Positions 28,642-37,454 of a stretch of DNA of 64,000 nt are shown in pieces (the stretch's first letter is position 1; each line of letters opens with the position of its first letter). The stretch is taken from the NCBI RefSeq assembly GCF_030273445.1, contig NZ_CP120678.1, forward strand, positions 659,501-723,500, in the 5' to 3' direction. The position numbers and the translations under genes were made by a program. This DNA comes from Selenobaculum gibii (GTDB lineage: Bacteria; Bacillota; Negativicutes; ICN-92133). The notes beneath the pieces are model-generated. The model was given only the letters and a program-made list of their open reading frames with translations, was not told where the DNA came from and ran no database searches.

Positions 28642-30415
28642 ATTTTCGAAATGAGAGTATAAATGTTGTACCTTTATTTACTTCACTTGTTACGTCTATT
28701 TTCCCACCGAGAATTTCAACGATGAAACGAACTAAGGATAGTCCAAGCCCAGAACCTCCTGCATTTCGAGACCGCGCTTTATCTACACGATAAAAACGTT
28801 CAAAAATAAAAGGTAAGTGGCTAGCAGCAATTCCAATACCATTATCTTTTATAGAGATGTAAATAGTTCGATCTTCTTCCCAAGCATTTAAAATGATTTC
28901 ACCGTCATTTGGTGTATATTTTATTGCGTTTTCTCCCAAATTAATGATAACCTGAAGTATCCAATCGTAATTTGCGTGAAGGGTTAGGTCTGTATTTATT
29001 GGCAATAAAAGAAATGTTTGATTTTTTGCTTGAAATTGAGGTGATAGTTTATATTTAACTGAGTTTAAAATTTCATATAGGGAAAGAGGTTCTTTTTTCA
29101 CTTGACTTCGATATTCTGCAGAATCAAGCTTGGCTAACAATAATAAGTCTTTAATTAAACGATTCATTCGCTGGGCTTCAGTATGGATAATATCGACGAA
29201 TTTATAACTTAGTTCTGGGTCTTCTAAGGCACCATCCAGTAATGTTTCCGTAAAGCCTTGAATAGAAGTAAGCGGTGTAGCTAGTTCGTGTGAAGCATTG
29301 GAAACGAAGTCAACTTGTCGTTCATAATTTTCTTGAATTGTCGTAATATCATGAAATACGCTGAGTACACCTGTTAATTTTTGATCGTTATTAATAAATG
29401 GTGCGAGAAAAACTTGATAGGTTTGTTTAATATTATTCAATTTTGTGGTAATATTAATATTCTGTGGTTGTAGTGAATGGAGGACTTCATTGGCAGCTTG
29501 AGTAAGTAGACTGCTACCGATGACACTGATGCTATGTTTTCCAAATAAATCCGATTTTATCTGGAAAATTAATTTTGCTTGTTTATTTGCGTCGATCACA
29601 TTTCCGCTTGCATCAAGCAGGATTACTGCATTGTCCATATTTTCTAAAATTAAAGAAAGCTTCTTGGCTTCGGTATTTATTTGATGAAGTTTTTCTTCTA
29701 AACTAGAGGTAAGCTGATTGATGGTATTAGCAAGCAATCCGAGCTCATCTTTTGAATGGAGTTCGATACGTGTGGAAAGATCCCCATTGGCAATCTTTTT
29801 TGCTTGTGTAGTCATGTAAAGAATAGGCTTCGTGTTTTTATGAGTAAGCCATATGCCAAGTAAAATAGATAGTAAACTAGTACAAAGTAAAGCGGATAGG
29901 ATTACTTGTTTAATTGTTTCATAATTGTTTTCAATCGGTGTAAGTGTTGTTGCAGTGCGGACGATTCCGATAAATTCATTGTTTTTATAGACGGGAATCG
30001 CAACGTAAAGCATATTTTGCCCCAGTGTATCACTGTAACGAGTACTGGTAGCATATTCATTGGATAAAGCACCTTGAATTTCGGTGCGATTTAAATGGTT
30101 ATCAAGTGTTGGAGGAGATTCCCAAGAATCAGCTAATACATACCCTTGAGCATCTAAAATAGTTATGCGCAGATTTACAGTGTTGCTTATACGCCTAATT
30201 TCTGTTTCAATATAAGAGCGTTTATCTTGATTATATAAATCTTGTTCGAGGGTTAATTCGATAATTTTAGCATTTGTAATTAAATGTTGTGTTTTATTTT
30301 CAAGATTTTGTGTATAAAAATAATGTAATAAATAGAATCCTAATAATGTAAGTGATGTTATAACGAGAAGGAGAAAAGAATAGGTAATACGATTCTTTAT
30401 CCCGATATTTATCAT
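28640..30415 (-). CDS. phoR: PhoR-like sensor histidine kinase
   Basis: 591 residues: membrane helix about 12-35, extracytoplasmic sensor about 36-166, helix 168-190, HAMP about 190-243, PAS about 254-360, HisKA with His376 in SNASHELATPLTS, and a C-terminal ATPase with GENAIKYTP, DNGIGI and GGSGLGLSL. The architecture is that of PhoR, the phosphate sensor kinase, and its neighbours are pst/phoU. The H-box has Ala where HELRTPL/HELKTPL is usual. No regulator gene is adjacent; the OmpR-type regulator at 17692 is the nearest candidate. Confidence 0.9.
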   Translation of the reverse strand: MINIGIKNRITYSFLLLVITSLTLLGFYLLHYFYTQNLENKTQHLITNAKIIELTLEQDLYNQDKRSYIETEIRRISNTVNLRITILDAQGYVLADSWESPPTLDNHLNRTEIQGALSNEYATSTRYSDTLGQNMLYVAIPVYKNNEFIGIVRTATTLTPIENNYETIKQVILSALLCTSLLSILLGIWLTHKNTKPILYMTTQAKKIANGDLSTRIELHSKDELGLLANTINQLTSSLEEKLHQINTEAKKLSLILENMDNAVILLDASGNVIDANKQAKLIFQIKSDLFGKHSISVIGSSLLTQAANEVLHSLQPQNINITTKLNNIKQTYQVFLAPFINNDQKLTGVLSVFHDITTIQENYERQVDFVSNASHELATPLTSIQGFTETLLDGALEDPELSYKFVDIIHTEAQRMNRLIKDLLLLAKLDSAEYRSQVKKEPLSLYEILNSVKYKLSPQFQAKNQTFLLLPINTDLTLHANYDWILQVIINLGENAIKYTPNDGEIILNAWEEDRTIYISIKDNGIGIAASHLPFIFERFYRVDKARSRNAGGSGLGLSLVRFIVEILGGKIDVTSEVNKGTTFILSFRK

Positions 30416-30577
30416 AAAAATCTCCTTTTATTTGAAAATATAAATCTGTATGGTTAATTATAGATTTATTTTTTCAAATGAGCAATGAAAATATGATATT
30501 TTTCCTTTTAATTTCCAATTATCTCTTAACAAAATGATAAGTTTATATTATATTAGAGTAGAGATTAAGAAAGACTT

Positions 30578-30695
30578 GATTCAGGCAGATTTTTCAATGC
30601 AGCAGAATCTTAGTCACACTTATCTATGGACTGAGTCGATTTTAACTTCCATTTACAGAAACTGGGGATTTTATATTGAATTAGTCATCGGATAA
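30578..30695 (+). repeat. dispersed leader element, copy A (long)
   Basis: Begins GATTCAGGCAGATTTTTCAA, closes a hairpin at GAATC (30605-30609), continues TTAGTCACACTTATCTA and ends TTAGTCATCGGATAA 18 nt before the glycosyltransferase start. Order and spacing match copy D before fhs. Nothing else, apart from a TTAACAAAAT at about 30527, is seen in this intergenic gap. Confidence 0.55.
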
Positions 30696-30712
30696 ATGAA
30701 AGGGAGTAACCT

Positions 30713-31867
30713 ATGTATGCAAACAAGAAAAACTTTCTAATCGTTACTGCATCTATTGGTTCTGGTCATAACCGAGCAGCCCAAGCGATTGGCAAGGAAA
30801 TACGAAGTAAATATCCACAAGCAAATATACATATTGTAGATTTTATGTCTACAAAGACAGCATATTTGAATATGTTATTAAAAGAGGCATACTTGGCTAT
30901 GCTAAATTTACTTCCTGATCTGTATAAGCTGTTATATAGCTGGAGTGGTGGTAGATTGAAGGGAGTATCCATTCAAACGCTACTAGCATTAGCGATGAAA
31001 AATGATATGATGCATTTAATTAAACATTATCAAGCAGATGTTGTTATATGTACGCATCCGTTTCCGTGTGCAGCGGCAGCCTATATTAAGAAAAATAATA
31101 AAGCGAATATATTACTCGCTGGAGTTATTACTGATTTTGCGATACATCAAGTATGGGTATATAAAGAAGTCGATATGTATTTTCTTTGTAATGCGTCAAT
31201 GGGCGCTCTTTTAGCGGAAAAGGGAGTAGAATCTTGGCGAATTTTTGATACGGGAATACCTATTGATACTTCATTTACAATGAAGTATGATAAGCATCAG
31301 CTTGCTAAAGAAATGAATTTAGATTTAAATATCCCAATTGTACTCGTTATGGGCGGCGGTTTAGGAATGGGTGGCGTAAAAATGGCGCTGACAGCACTTG
31401 AAACTTTGAAAATGAAATTGCAGGTTCTCGTGGTAGCAGGTGAGAATCATAATCTTCGTGCAGAGTTAAGAAAAATTGCTGAGTCGTCAAAGCATTTAGT
31501 TAGAGTGTGGGGATTTTCCGATAATATTCAAGAGTTAATGGCAGTGGCTACTTTATTAATTACGAAGCCAGGAGCGTTAACAATCAGTGAAGCCTTAGCA
31601 ATGGAATTGCCGATGGTATTAAGTGAACCAATCCCAGGCCAGGAAAAAGAAAATGCGGAATATATAGAAGCCACAGGAACTGCTTTGTGGGTAAAAAATA
31701 CAAATGAGTTGGCGAAAATCATCGAACAAGTTATATTAGATAATGAAATTTTAACAAAAATGCGCATAAATGCACGCTTCTATAAAAGACCATATGCTGC
31801 TAAAACCATCGTGGAAGAAATTGAGAGATATTTAACAAATTCGCAAAATCAAGTATCCGGGATGTAA
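30713..31867 (+). CDS. UgtP/MGDG-synthase-like diacylglycerol glycosyltransferase
   Basis: 384 residues, GT28-type. The N-terminal signature TASIGSGHNRAAQAI is that of MGDG synthase and Bacillus UgtP, which make glycosyl-diacylglycerols at the membrane. The C-terminal donor-sugar region includes VMGGGLGMGG and TKPGALTISEALAMELP. UDP-sugar specificity cannot be read. Lying between phoR and pstS, it may supply phosphorus-free glycolipids during phosphate shortage, known in other bacteria; no clear PHO box precedes it. Confidence 0.88.
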   Translation: MYANKKNFLIVTASIGSGHNRAAQAIGKEIRSKYPQANIHIVDFMSTKTAYLNMLLKEAYLAMLNLLPDLYKLLYSWSGGRLKGVSIQTLLALAMKNDMMHLIKHYQADVVICTHPFPCAAAAYIKKNNKANILLAGVITDFAIHQVWVYKEVDMYFLCNASMGALLAEKGVESWRIFDTGIPIDTSFTMKYDKHQLAKEMNLDLNIPIVLVMGGGLGMGGVKMALTALETLKMKLQVLVVAGENHNLRAELRKIAESSKHLVRVWGFSDNIQELMAVATLLITKPGALTISEALAMELPMVLSEPIPGQEKENAEYIEATGTALWVKNTNELAKIIEQVILDNEILTKMRINARFYKRPYAAKTIVEEIERYLTNSQNQVSGM

Positions 31868-32082
31868 TGAGTTTAGATAAAAAATTAGCTTTTTATTAAA
31901 GATGAGAAATATTTTTAGGTAGTTAAGCATAGAATTAAATGTATTTCGAATATTTTTAATAAAATTAGCTTCGTTTTTTTCCTACAATTATTGCAATTCA
32001 ATGCTAGATAGATTAAAATAATTATAGGTAATAGGGTCTATGAATTAATAAGAATTGTTTTTTAGAAAGCTGTGGTGATTTT

Positions 32083-32292
32083 ATGCAACCTGTGAAATTA
32101 AGGAAGAATGAAAATGGCGATTGTTTATGCCCTTTATGTAAAACTGTTTTAAAATTTTCACCACGAGAACCGGTACAAGTTGTGGATGGTAAATTAAAAC
32201 AAGGTACAGAGGCACATTATATATGCGAGTCTTGTAAAATGGTTTATCGGCCATTAGTAAATACAGAGTATTATCAATGTTATTCAGAGTAA
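32083..32292 (+). CDS. small zinc-ribbon protein
   Basis: 69 residues with two Cys pairs (CPLC and CESC) about 37 apart, a zinc ribbon. The family is unknown to me. It is monocistronic, 215 nt after the glycosyltransferase, and followed by a strong terminator. GTGGTGATTTT is a mediocre ribosome site. Base composition resembles its neighbours. Confidence 0.65.
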   Translation: MQPVKLRKNENGDCLCPLCKTVLKFSPREPVQVVDGKLKQGTEAHYICESCKMVYRPLVNTEYYQCYSE

Positions 32293-32295
32293 GGG

Positions 32296-32338
32296 ATAAC
32301 CTCCATCAACGAATGTTGATGGAGGTTTATTTTTTTTT
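32296..32338 (+). terminator. terminator after zinc-ribbon gene
   Basis: ATAACCTCCATCAAC / GTTGATGGAGGTTTAT with nine Ts. Confidence 0.92.
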
Positions 32339-32367
32339 GTTGATTGGGAAAGCATATCAAAATAAAA

Positions 32368-32421
32368 TTAACAATTCCATAACATTTCTGTAACAAATTT
32401 TTTGCTGTTTTATTTTAGAAT
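32368..32421 (+). promoter_or_regulatory. PHO box and -10 of pstSCA
   Basis: TTAACA (32368), ATAACA (32379) and GTAACA (32390), again at 11-bp steps; TAGAAT (32416-32421) is the likely -10, 20 nt after the last repeat. The geometry equals that of the pstB box. Confidence 0.85.
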
Positions 32422-32457
32422 AAGACCATAGAAAGAAACAAATTCAGGAGGCAGAAA

Positions 32458-33324
32458 ATGAAAAGCTTTGGCAAATCGAAATTATTAACAACATTATTGG
32501 TCCTAATGATAGGTTTAATGATGGTTGCAGGATGTGGTTCAAATAGTGGTGACAAAACTGCAAATCAAGCAGCAGAAGTATCAGGAAAAGTAAGTGCTTC
32601 AGGGTCTACCGCATTATTACCTTTATTAAAGCCAGCGCAAGAAGAATTTCATAAGATGTATGATAAAGTTACGGTAAATATTGCTGGCGGCGGATCTTTT
32701 ACAGGAATGAATCAAGTATCTGAAGGTACTGTGAATATTGGAAATTCTGATGTAGCATTACCGACAGAATTTAAAGACAAAGGGATTGTAGATCATAAAG
32801 TGGTAGTTTTACCATTTGTATTTATTACCAATAAAGACGTAACAGTAGATAATTTAACAGAGCAGCAAACAGTTGATATTTTAACTGGCAAAATAACAAA
32901 CTGGAAGGAAGTAGGCGGACAGGATAAAGCGATTACAATTATTCATCGTGCTAAATCTTCCGGTTCCAGAGCAACGATTACAGAAACAGTGCTAAAAGGT
33001 GCAGCATTTACTGATCAAGCAGTAATCCAAGATTCAAATGGTGCGGTAAAAGCAGCAATCGCCAATACACCAGGTGCAATTGGTTATGTAGATGCACCTT
33101 ATGCAGATGGAAGTGTGAAAACATTAGATTATAATGGTGTGAAATATTCACCTGAAGCAGTGACTAGTGGCAAATATCCTGTATACTCTTATGGACATAT
33201 GTATACGAAAGGTGAAGCAACGGGAGCTACGAAAGCATTTATTGATTATGTAATGAGCGCTGATTTCCAAAATACCTACGTGGAAAAAACAGGCTTCATT
33301 CCAATCACCAAAATGCCGAAATAA
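32458..33324 (+). CDS. pstS: phosphate-binding lipoprotein PstS
   Basis: 288 residues with lipoprotein signal (lipobox VAGC). The mature part shows phosphate-site motifs SGSTALLPLL, NIGNSDVALP, and HRAKSSGSRATI. It captures phosphate outside the inner membrane for PstCAB. AGGAGG precedes the ATG. A hairpin at 33338-33371 lies between pstS and pstC, expected to lower pstCA relative to pstS. PHO box upstream. Confidence 0.96.
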   Translation: MKSFGKSKLLTTLLVLMIGLMMVAGCGSNSGDKTANQAAEVSGKVSASGSTALLPLLKPAQEEFHKMYDKVTVNIAGGGSFTGMNQVSEGTVNIGNSDVALPTEFKDKGIVDHKVVVLPFVFITNKDVTVDNLTEQQTVDILTGKITNWKEVGGQDKAITIIHRAKSSGSRATITETVLKGAAFTDQAVIQDSNGAVKAAIANTPGAIGYVDAPYADGSVKTLDYNGVKYSPEAVTSGKYPVYSYGHMYTKGEATGATKAFIDYVMSADFQNTYVEKTGFIPITKMPK

Positions 33325-33337
33325 AATGTTTCATATA

Positions 33338-33371
33338 GAATGGCTGCACGATTAAATTTGCAGCCATTCTT
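33338..33371 (+). terminator. attenuating hairpin between pstS and pstC
   Basis: GAATGGCTGC / GCAGCCATTC perfect stem followed by a weak T tract (TTATCATTT), likely a partial terminator giving PstS excess. Confidence 0.75.
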
Positions 33372-33401
33372 ATCATTTCAGAAAAATGAAGGAGAACACC
33401 T

Positions 33402-34277
33402 ATGGATAATCACAATCTGAAATTGATGTACGATAAATATGTCAAATATTTATTTATTACCTGTGCAGGATTAATGGCGGTAATCATTTTTTCAATCATT
33501 TTTTTTGTTGGAAAACAAGGGCTTTTAACGTTTACGGAGGTAAGTCCATTCGAATTCTTTAGTAGTGCTAAATGGGATCCGTGGGAACATCAATTTGGTG
33601 CATTTAGCTTTATTTTTGGCTCGGTAGTTGTAACTTTGCTTGCCATTGTTTTTGGAGCTCCATTGGGATTGACAGGGGCGGTATTTATGGCAAAGATTGC
33701 TCCTAAATGGCTTCGCGATTTAATGAGACCAGCAACGGATTTGTATGTGGCAATTCCTTCAGTTGTTTACGGTTACTTGGGACTTATGCTTCTTGTACCG
33801 TTTTTACGTGACTTTTTTCAAGTAAATACGGGTTTTGGGCTTATGGCAGCAGCGATGATTTTAGCAATTATGATTTTGCCAACGATTATTAGCATATGTG
33901 AAGATGCAATACGTGCAGTTCCAAAACCGCTGGAGGAAGCTTCCTTGGCTTTAGGCGCAACGCGCTGGCAGACGTTGTGGAAAGTTGTAATTCCAGCAGC
34001 GCTACCTGGAATATTAACTGCGATTATCCTCGCAATGGCGAGAGCGATTGGGGAAACGATGGCAGTACAAATGCTAATTGGTAATACACCAGTAGTAGCA
34101 ACGAATTTATTTACGCCGACGTCTACATTGACAAGTAATATCGTTGTCGAAATGGGGAATACTCCATTTGGTTCGGCTTGGGGAAATTCACTATTTTTAA
34201 TGGCACTTGTCTTACTGGTAATTTCATTGGGAATGATTTTATTAATTAGAAAAATTGGTGCAAGGAGGCTAGCTTAG
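33402..34277 (+). CDS. pstC: phosphate ABC transporter permease PstC
   Basis: 291 residues, six membrane helices. The permease EAA loop is seen as LEEASLALGATRWQTLWKVVIPAALPGI. It pairs with PstA to form the channel. It is one base short of overlapping pstA. Confidence 0.96.
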   Translation: MDNHNLKLMYDKYVKYLFITCAGLMAVIIFSIIFFVGKQGLLTFTEVSPFEFFSSAKWDPWEHQFGAFSFIFGSVVVTLLAIVFGAPLGLTGAVFMAKIAPKWLRDLMRPATDLYVAIPSVVYGYLGLMLLVPFLRDFFQVNTGFGLMAAAMILAIMILPTIISICEDAIRAVPKPLEEASLALGATRWQTLWKVVIPAALPGILTAIILAMARAIGETMAVQMLIGNTPVVATNLFTPTSTLTSNIVVEMGNTPFGSAWGNSLFLMALVLLVISLGMILLIRKIGARRLA

Positions 34278-35138
34278 ATGAATGCGAAGATAGTAGATAA
34301 AATTGCCACTGTTTGTATGTGGTTTGCAGGTGTTGTCATCCTTGGCATCTTAGTAGCTTTTTTAGGGTATATTTTATATAAAGGGTTACCTGTTTTATCA
34401 TTTGATTTTATTTTAGGTAAACCGAGTGATATTGAATCTGGTGGTGGTGTTGGACCGCAGTTGTTCAATTCTTTCTATATTTTGTTTTTATCTATGATAG
34501 TTTCTGTTCCTATAGCGGTTGGGGCTGGAATTTATCTTGCAGAATATGCAAAAGAAAACAAATTAACGTATTTTATTCGCTTGAGTACGGAAAGTTTAGC
34601 TACAGTTCCCTCAATTGTTTTAGGTTTGTTTGGAATGATCATTTTTGTTAATTTCTTAGGTTTTGGATTTAGTATTATTGGTGGTGCATTAACGCTGCTT
34701 TTGTTAAATTTGCCTGTACTAGTAAGGGTAACGGAAGAATCTATCAATACCGTTCCTAATCATTATAGAGAAGCTAGTTTAGCTTTAGGTGCAACAAAGT
34801 GGCAAACGATTTGGAAAGTAGTACTACCAAATGCGCTTCCGGGGATTATTACAGGAATTACGCTTACTGCTGGTAGAGCATTAGGGGAAACCGCGATTCT
34901 TATTTTTACCGCAGGTACCACAGTATCGAGACATATGTTTGATACTGATGTGTTCGCTGCGGGAGAAACCTTAGCAGTGCACATGTGGTATTTGATGTCT
35001 ACTGGACTTGTTCCAGATCGGGATATTATTGCGGACGGTATAGGTGCACTCCTTATTATCACAATTTTATTATTTAATCTTGTATTCACAATTCCAATGC
35101 GAATTATGCAAAAACGGGCAGGCGCGATTCGCCATTAA
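34278..35138 (+). CDS. pstA: phosphate ABC transporter permease PstA
   Basis: 286 residues, six membrane helices, with EAA loop REASLALGATKWQTIWKVVLPNALPGI. It starts directly at the pstC stop. The operon ends here without its own pstB, which is at 27159. The only terminator candidate downstream is the long hairpin overlapping the spoIID start (35156-35242). Confidence 0.96.
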   Translation: MNAKIVDKIATVCMWFAGVVILGILVAFLGYILYKGLPVLSFDFILGKPSDIESGGGVGPQLFNSFYILFLSMIVSVPIAVGAGIYLAEYAKENKLTYFIRLSTESLATVPSIVLGLFGMIIFVNFLGFGFSIIGGALTLLLLNLPVLVRVTEESINTVPNHYREASLALGATKWQTIWKVVLPNALPGIITGITLTAGRALGETAILIFTAGTTVSRHMFDTDVFAAGETLAVHMWYLMSTGLVPDRDIIADGIGALLIITILLFNLVFTIPMRIMQKRAGAIRH

Positions 35139-35155
35139 TTGATAAATTTATGTAT

Positions 35156-35242
35156 AAAAATCAGCCGTTTTCATAAGCTAAATATGATGAGAAATCATTT
35201 TTGATTAATGCATAATTTAGTGATGAAAGGGGCTGATTTTTT
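35156..35242 (+). terminator. long terminator-like hairpin overlapping spoIID translation start
   Basis: Arms 35156-35174 and 35223-35241 match at 17 of 19 positions (ATCAGCC / GGCTGAT core), followed by TTTTTT. The right arm contains the AAAGGGG ribosome site and the T run includes the TTG start of spoIID. Confidence 0.6.
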
Positions 35243-36167
35243 GCAAAGGCTGTTTCTCATTGTATTCTTGATTTTAAGTGTTTTGCTTGGTGGATGTAAT
35301 AATGATATGCAGAAAAATGATAATTTGCAGCAAAATAAAAAAGTTAGTGACGAACCTACAATTAGTGTTTATATGCACAAGACTGGCGAAACAAAACAGA
35401 TGAAATTAGAAGAGTATTTATGTGGTGTTGTTGCAGGAGAGATGCATAATGATTGGGAATTGGAAGCTTTAGCTGCGCAAGCGATTATTGCACGTACTTT
35501 TACGTTGCAAGCTTTGGAGAAAGGTCAACTAACATCAAAAGGAACACAAGCATCTACTGATATCGAAGAATTTCAAGCATATAATGCAGATGCAATAAAT
35601 GATCGGGTAAAGCAAGCAGTCGAATTGACTCGTGGCAAAGTTGCAACTTATGCTGGAAGTCCGATTATTGGATGGTTCCATGCATCTGCAGGTGGAAAAA
35701 CTGCAATGGCAAAAGAAGGTTTAGCATATAAATATGATGAACCTCCGTATATTCAAAGTGTAGATTCACCAGATGATTTGGCGCCTGCTGATGTACAAAA
35801 CTGGCAAGTAGCATTTTCTCAAGCTGATGTTTTAAAAGCTTTAAATAATCCGGCACTTGTGGAGATAAAAAGTGCTAGAATAGGACAAAAAGGCCCATCT
35901 GGCAGAGCAATTAGTTTAGTTTTTAATGATGCAATGGAAATTTCTGCTTCATCGTTTCGTTTAGCCATTGGTAGTACCAAATTAAAGTCAACTTTGCTTG
36001 ATAAAATTGAAGTGCAGGGAGATCAAATTATATTTAGCGGTAAGGGATATGGACATGGTGTTGGTTTGTCACAATGGGGTGCGAGAAAAATGGCGGTGGA
36101 AGGGAAAAAGGCCGAAGATATTGTTTCACACTATTTTAAGGGAATTAAAATTGAAAAACGGTGGTAG
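35241..36167 (+). CDS. spoIID: stage II sporulation protein D
   Basis: 308 residues. SpoIID is the lytic transglycosylase that trims peptidoglycan during engulfment in the mother cell. Catalytic Glu lies in GVVAGEMHNDWE; the C-terminal motif is GYGHGVGLSQWGA. An ATG at 35208 is in frame, but AAAGGGG at 35226-35232 fits TTG 35241 (8-nt spacing). With that start the N-terminus is a lipoprotein signal (LLGGC), whereas Bacillus SpoIID has a plain membrane anchor. No spoIIIM/spoIIQ genes are adjacent. Confidence 0.9.
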   Translation: MQRLFLIVFLILSVLLGGCNNDMQKNDNLQQNKKVSDEPTISVYMHKTGETKQMKLEEYLCGVVAGEMHNDWELEALAAQAIIARTFTLQALEKGQLTSKGTQASTDIEEFQAYNADAINDRVKQAVELTRGKVATYAGSPIIGWFHASAGGKTAMAKEGLAYKYDEPPYIQSVDSPDDLAPADVQNWQVAFSQADVLKALNNPALVEIKSARIGQKGPSGRAISLVFNDAMEISASSFRLAIGSTKLKSTLLDKIEVQGDQIIFSGKGYGHGVGLSQWGARKMAVEGKKAEDIVSHYFKGIKIEKRW

Positions 36168-36204
36168 TAAGAAAATGGTGCTTAATTTAAGCACCATTTT
36201 CTTA
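36168..36204. terminator. terminator after spoIID
   Basis: Long palindrome TAAGAAAATGGTGCTTAA / TTAAGCACCATTTTCTTA directly after the stop codon. Confidence 0.85.
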
Positions 36205-36273
36205 TGTGACTGGAGTTCTATTTTTTTTGCCTGTGCATATAGTTAAATAGTAATAGCTATAGGAGGTAGGGCG

Positions 36274-36552
36274 ATGAATACAGATAAAACACCCGTATGG
36301 CGCCATCAGGTAACGTTAGTTGATAGAAATGAATTGATAATTGATGGTGCAACGAGCTTAGGCAGCTATGATGAAAAAGAGATTTCTATGGATACAGAGT
36401 CCGGTATGCTAAATGTGCGTGGTGAAGGTATGACGGTAAAGGAATTAAATTTGGAAGAAGGAAAAATTGTTGTAGAGGGTAAGATTAAAAGTATAGGATA
36501 TGAAGAAAATAATAAAGAGCGGAGAGGTTTACTCAATCGATTATTAAAATAA
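36274..36552 (+). CDS. yabP: spore coat/cortex assembly protein YabP
   Basis: 92 residues, YabP family: LVDRNELIIDGATSLGSYDEKEI is typical. YabP is needed with YabQ for normal cortex formation in Bacillus. AGGAGG lies upstream. It is 23 nt from yabQ, and the yabP-yabQ-divIC-yabR-spoIIE order is as in Bacillus. Confidence 0.92.
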   Translation: MNTDKTPVWRHQVTLVDRNELIIDGATSLGSYDEKEISMDTESGMLNVRGEGMTVKELNLEEGKIVVEGKIKSIGYEENNKERRGLLNRLLK

Positions 36553-36575
36553 AATATTAAAGGGCGGAAATAGAA

Positions 36576-37016
36576 GTGGAAATGCAGGTGAGCAGCTTTC
36601 TCACAGCGCTCTGTATCGGCCTTATTCTAGGAATTATTTTTGATCTTTTTCGTGTTATTCGTACAACTTTTCATTTACATATAATTGCAACGAGTATACT
36701 TGATATATTATATTGGATTATTGCATTGGTAATCGCATTTACTTTGCTGATTATGAGTAATTGGGGAGAGTTTAGATTTTATATATTTATAGGAATTACA
36801 TTAGGCGGAGGACTTTACTATAAATTTATTAGTCGTTATATGATGCAGTTATTTTTTCAAGTGGTACATGTAGGAAATGTTTTTGTTTTTTATACGAATA
36901 AGGTGGTAAATAATATTTTAATAAAACCTATCTTATCTTTGACAAAAATTTTTCTATGGCTTCTTAGAAAAGTAAAAAAATGCTGTAATTTTCAGAAAAC
37001 TAAAGATGAATTATGA
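36576..37016 (+). CDS. yabQ: cortex formation membrane protein YabQ
   Basis: 146 residues with about four to five hydrophobic helices and the YabQ start VSSFLTALCIGLILGIIFDLFR. Required for spore cortex in Bacillus. The GTG at 36576 follows GGGCGG weakly; ATG 36582 is an alternative. It is cotranscribed with yabP. Confidence 0.9.
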   Translation: MEMQVSSFLTALCIGLILGIIFDLFRVIRTTFHLHIIATSILDILYWIIALVIAFTLLIMSNWGEFRFYIFIGITLGGGLYYKFISRYMMQLFFQVVHVGNVFVFYTNKVVNNILIKPILSLTKIFLWLLRKVKKCCNFQKTKDEL

Positions 37017-37172
37017 CTAATTTTGGTTATAAAGTATTGCAATAAACAAAAAATGTATGTATCATAAATATTATAGATGATTTAATCATATGGACTTATA
37101 AAAGATAAATAACATGGGGTTATTAGATAATAATTGTTATTTAAAATTTGGACTTGATTAGGATGGTGCAAT

Positions 37173-37454
37173 ATGCGGGTTAAGCCGAAAGTAACATGGT
37201 TTCGTTTAGTATTAGTAGGAATTATAGTATATTTTGGTTCTATTTTAGTTAATCAACAGAGTCATTTGAATGAAATTAGTAAAGAACAGTCGCTTGCTGA
37301 TACAAAATTACAGCAAGTAACTGATTTACATAAGAGTTTAGAAGAAGAAAAACATAATTTAAATGATCTTGCTTACATAGAGAAAATTGCAAGAGAAGAA
37401 TTAGGTTTAGTGAAGAAAGGGGAAATGCCGTTTATATTATCAAATAAAAGCTAA
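37173..37454 (+). CDS. divIC: septum formation initiator DivIC/FtsB-like
   Basis: 93 residues: short cytoplasmic tail, one membrane helix (about 10-25), then coiled coil (about 30-65) and the family end EKIAREELGLVKKGEMPF. Part of the FtsL-DivIB-DivIC divisome complex. Position between yabQ and yabR matches Bacillus. Confidence 0.9.
   Translation: MRVKPKVTWFRLVLVGIIVYFGSILVNQQSHLNEISKEQSLADTKLQQVTDLHKSLEEEKHNLNDLAYIEKIAREELGLVKKGEMPFILSNKS

Noticed and set aside
30578-30712. T-box leader
   Set aside because: No TGG-containing T-box bulge sequence and no aminoacyl-tRNA or amino acid gene downstream.
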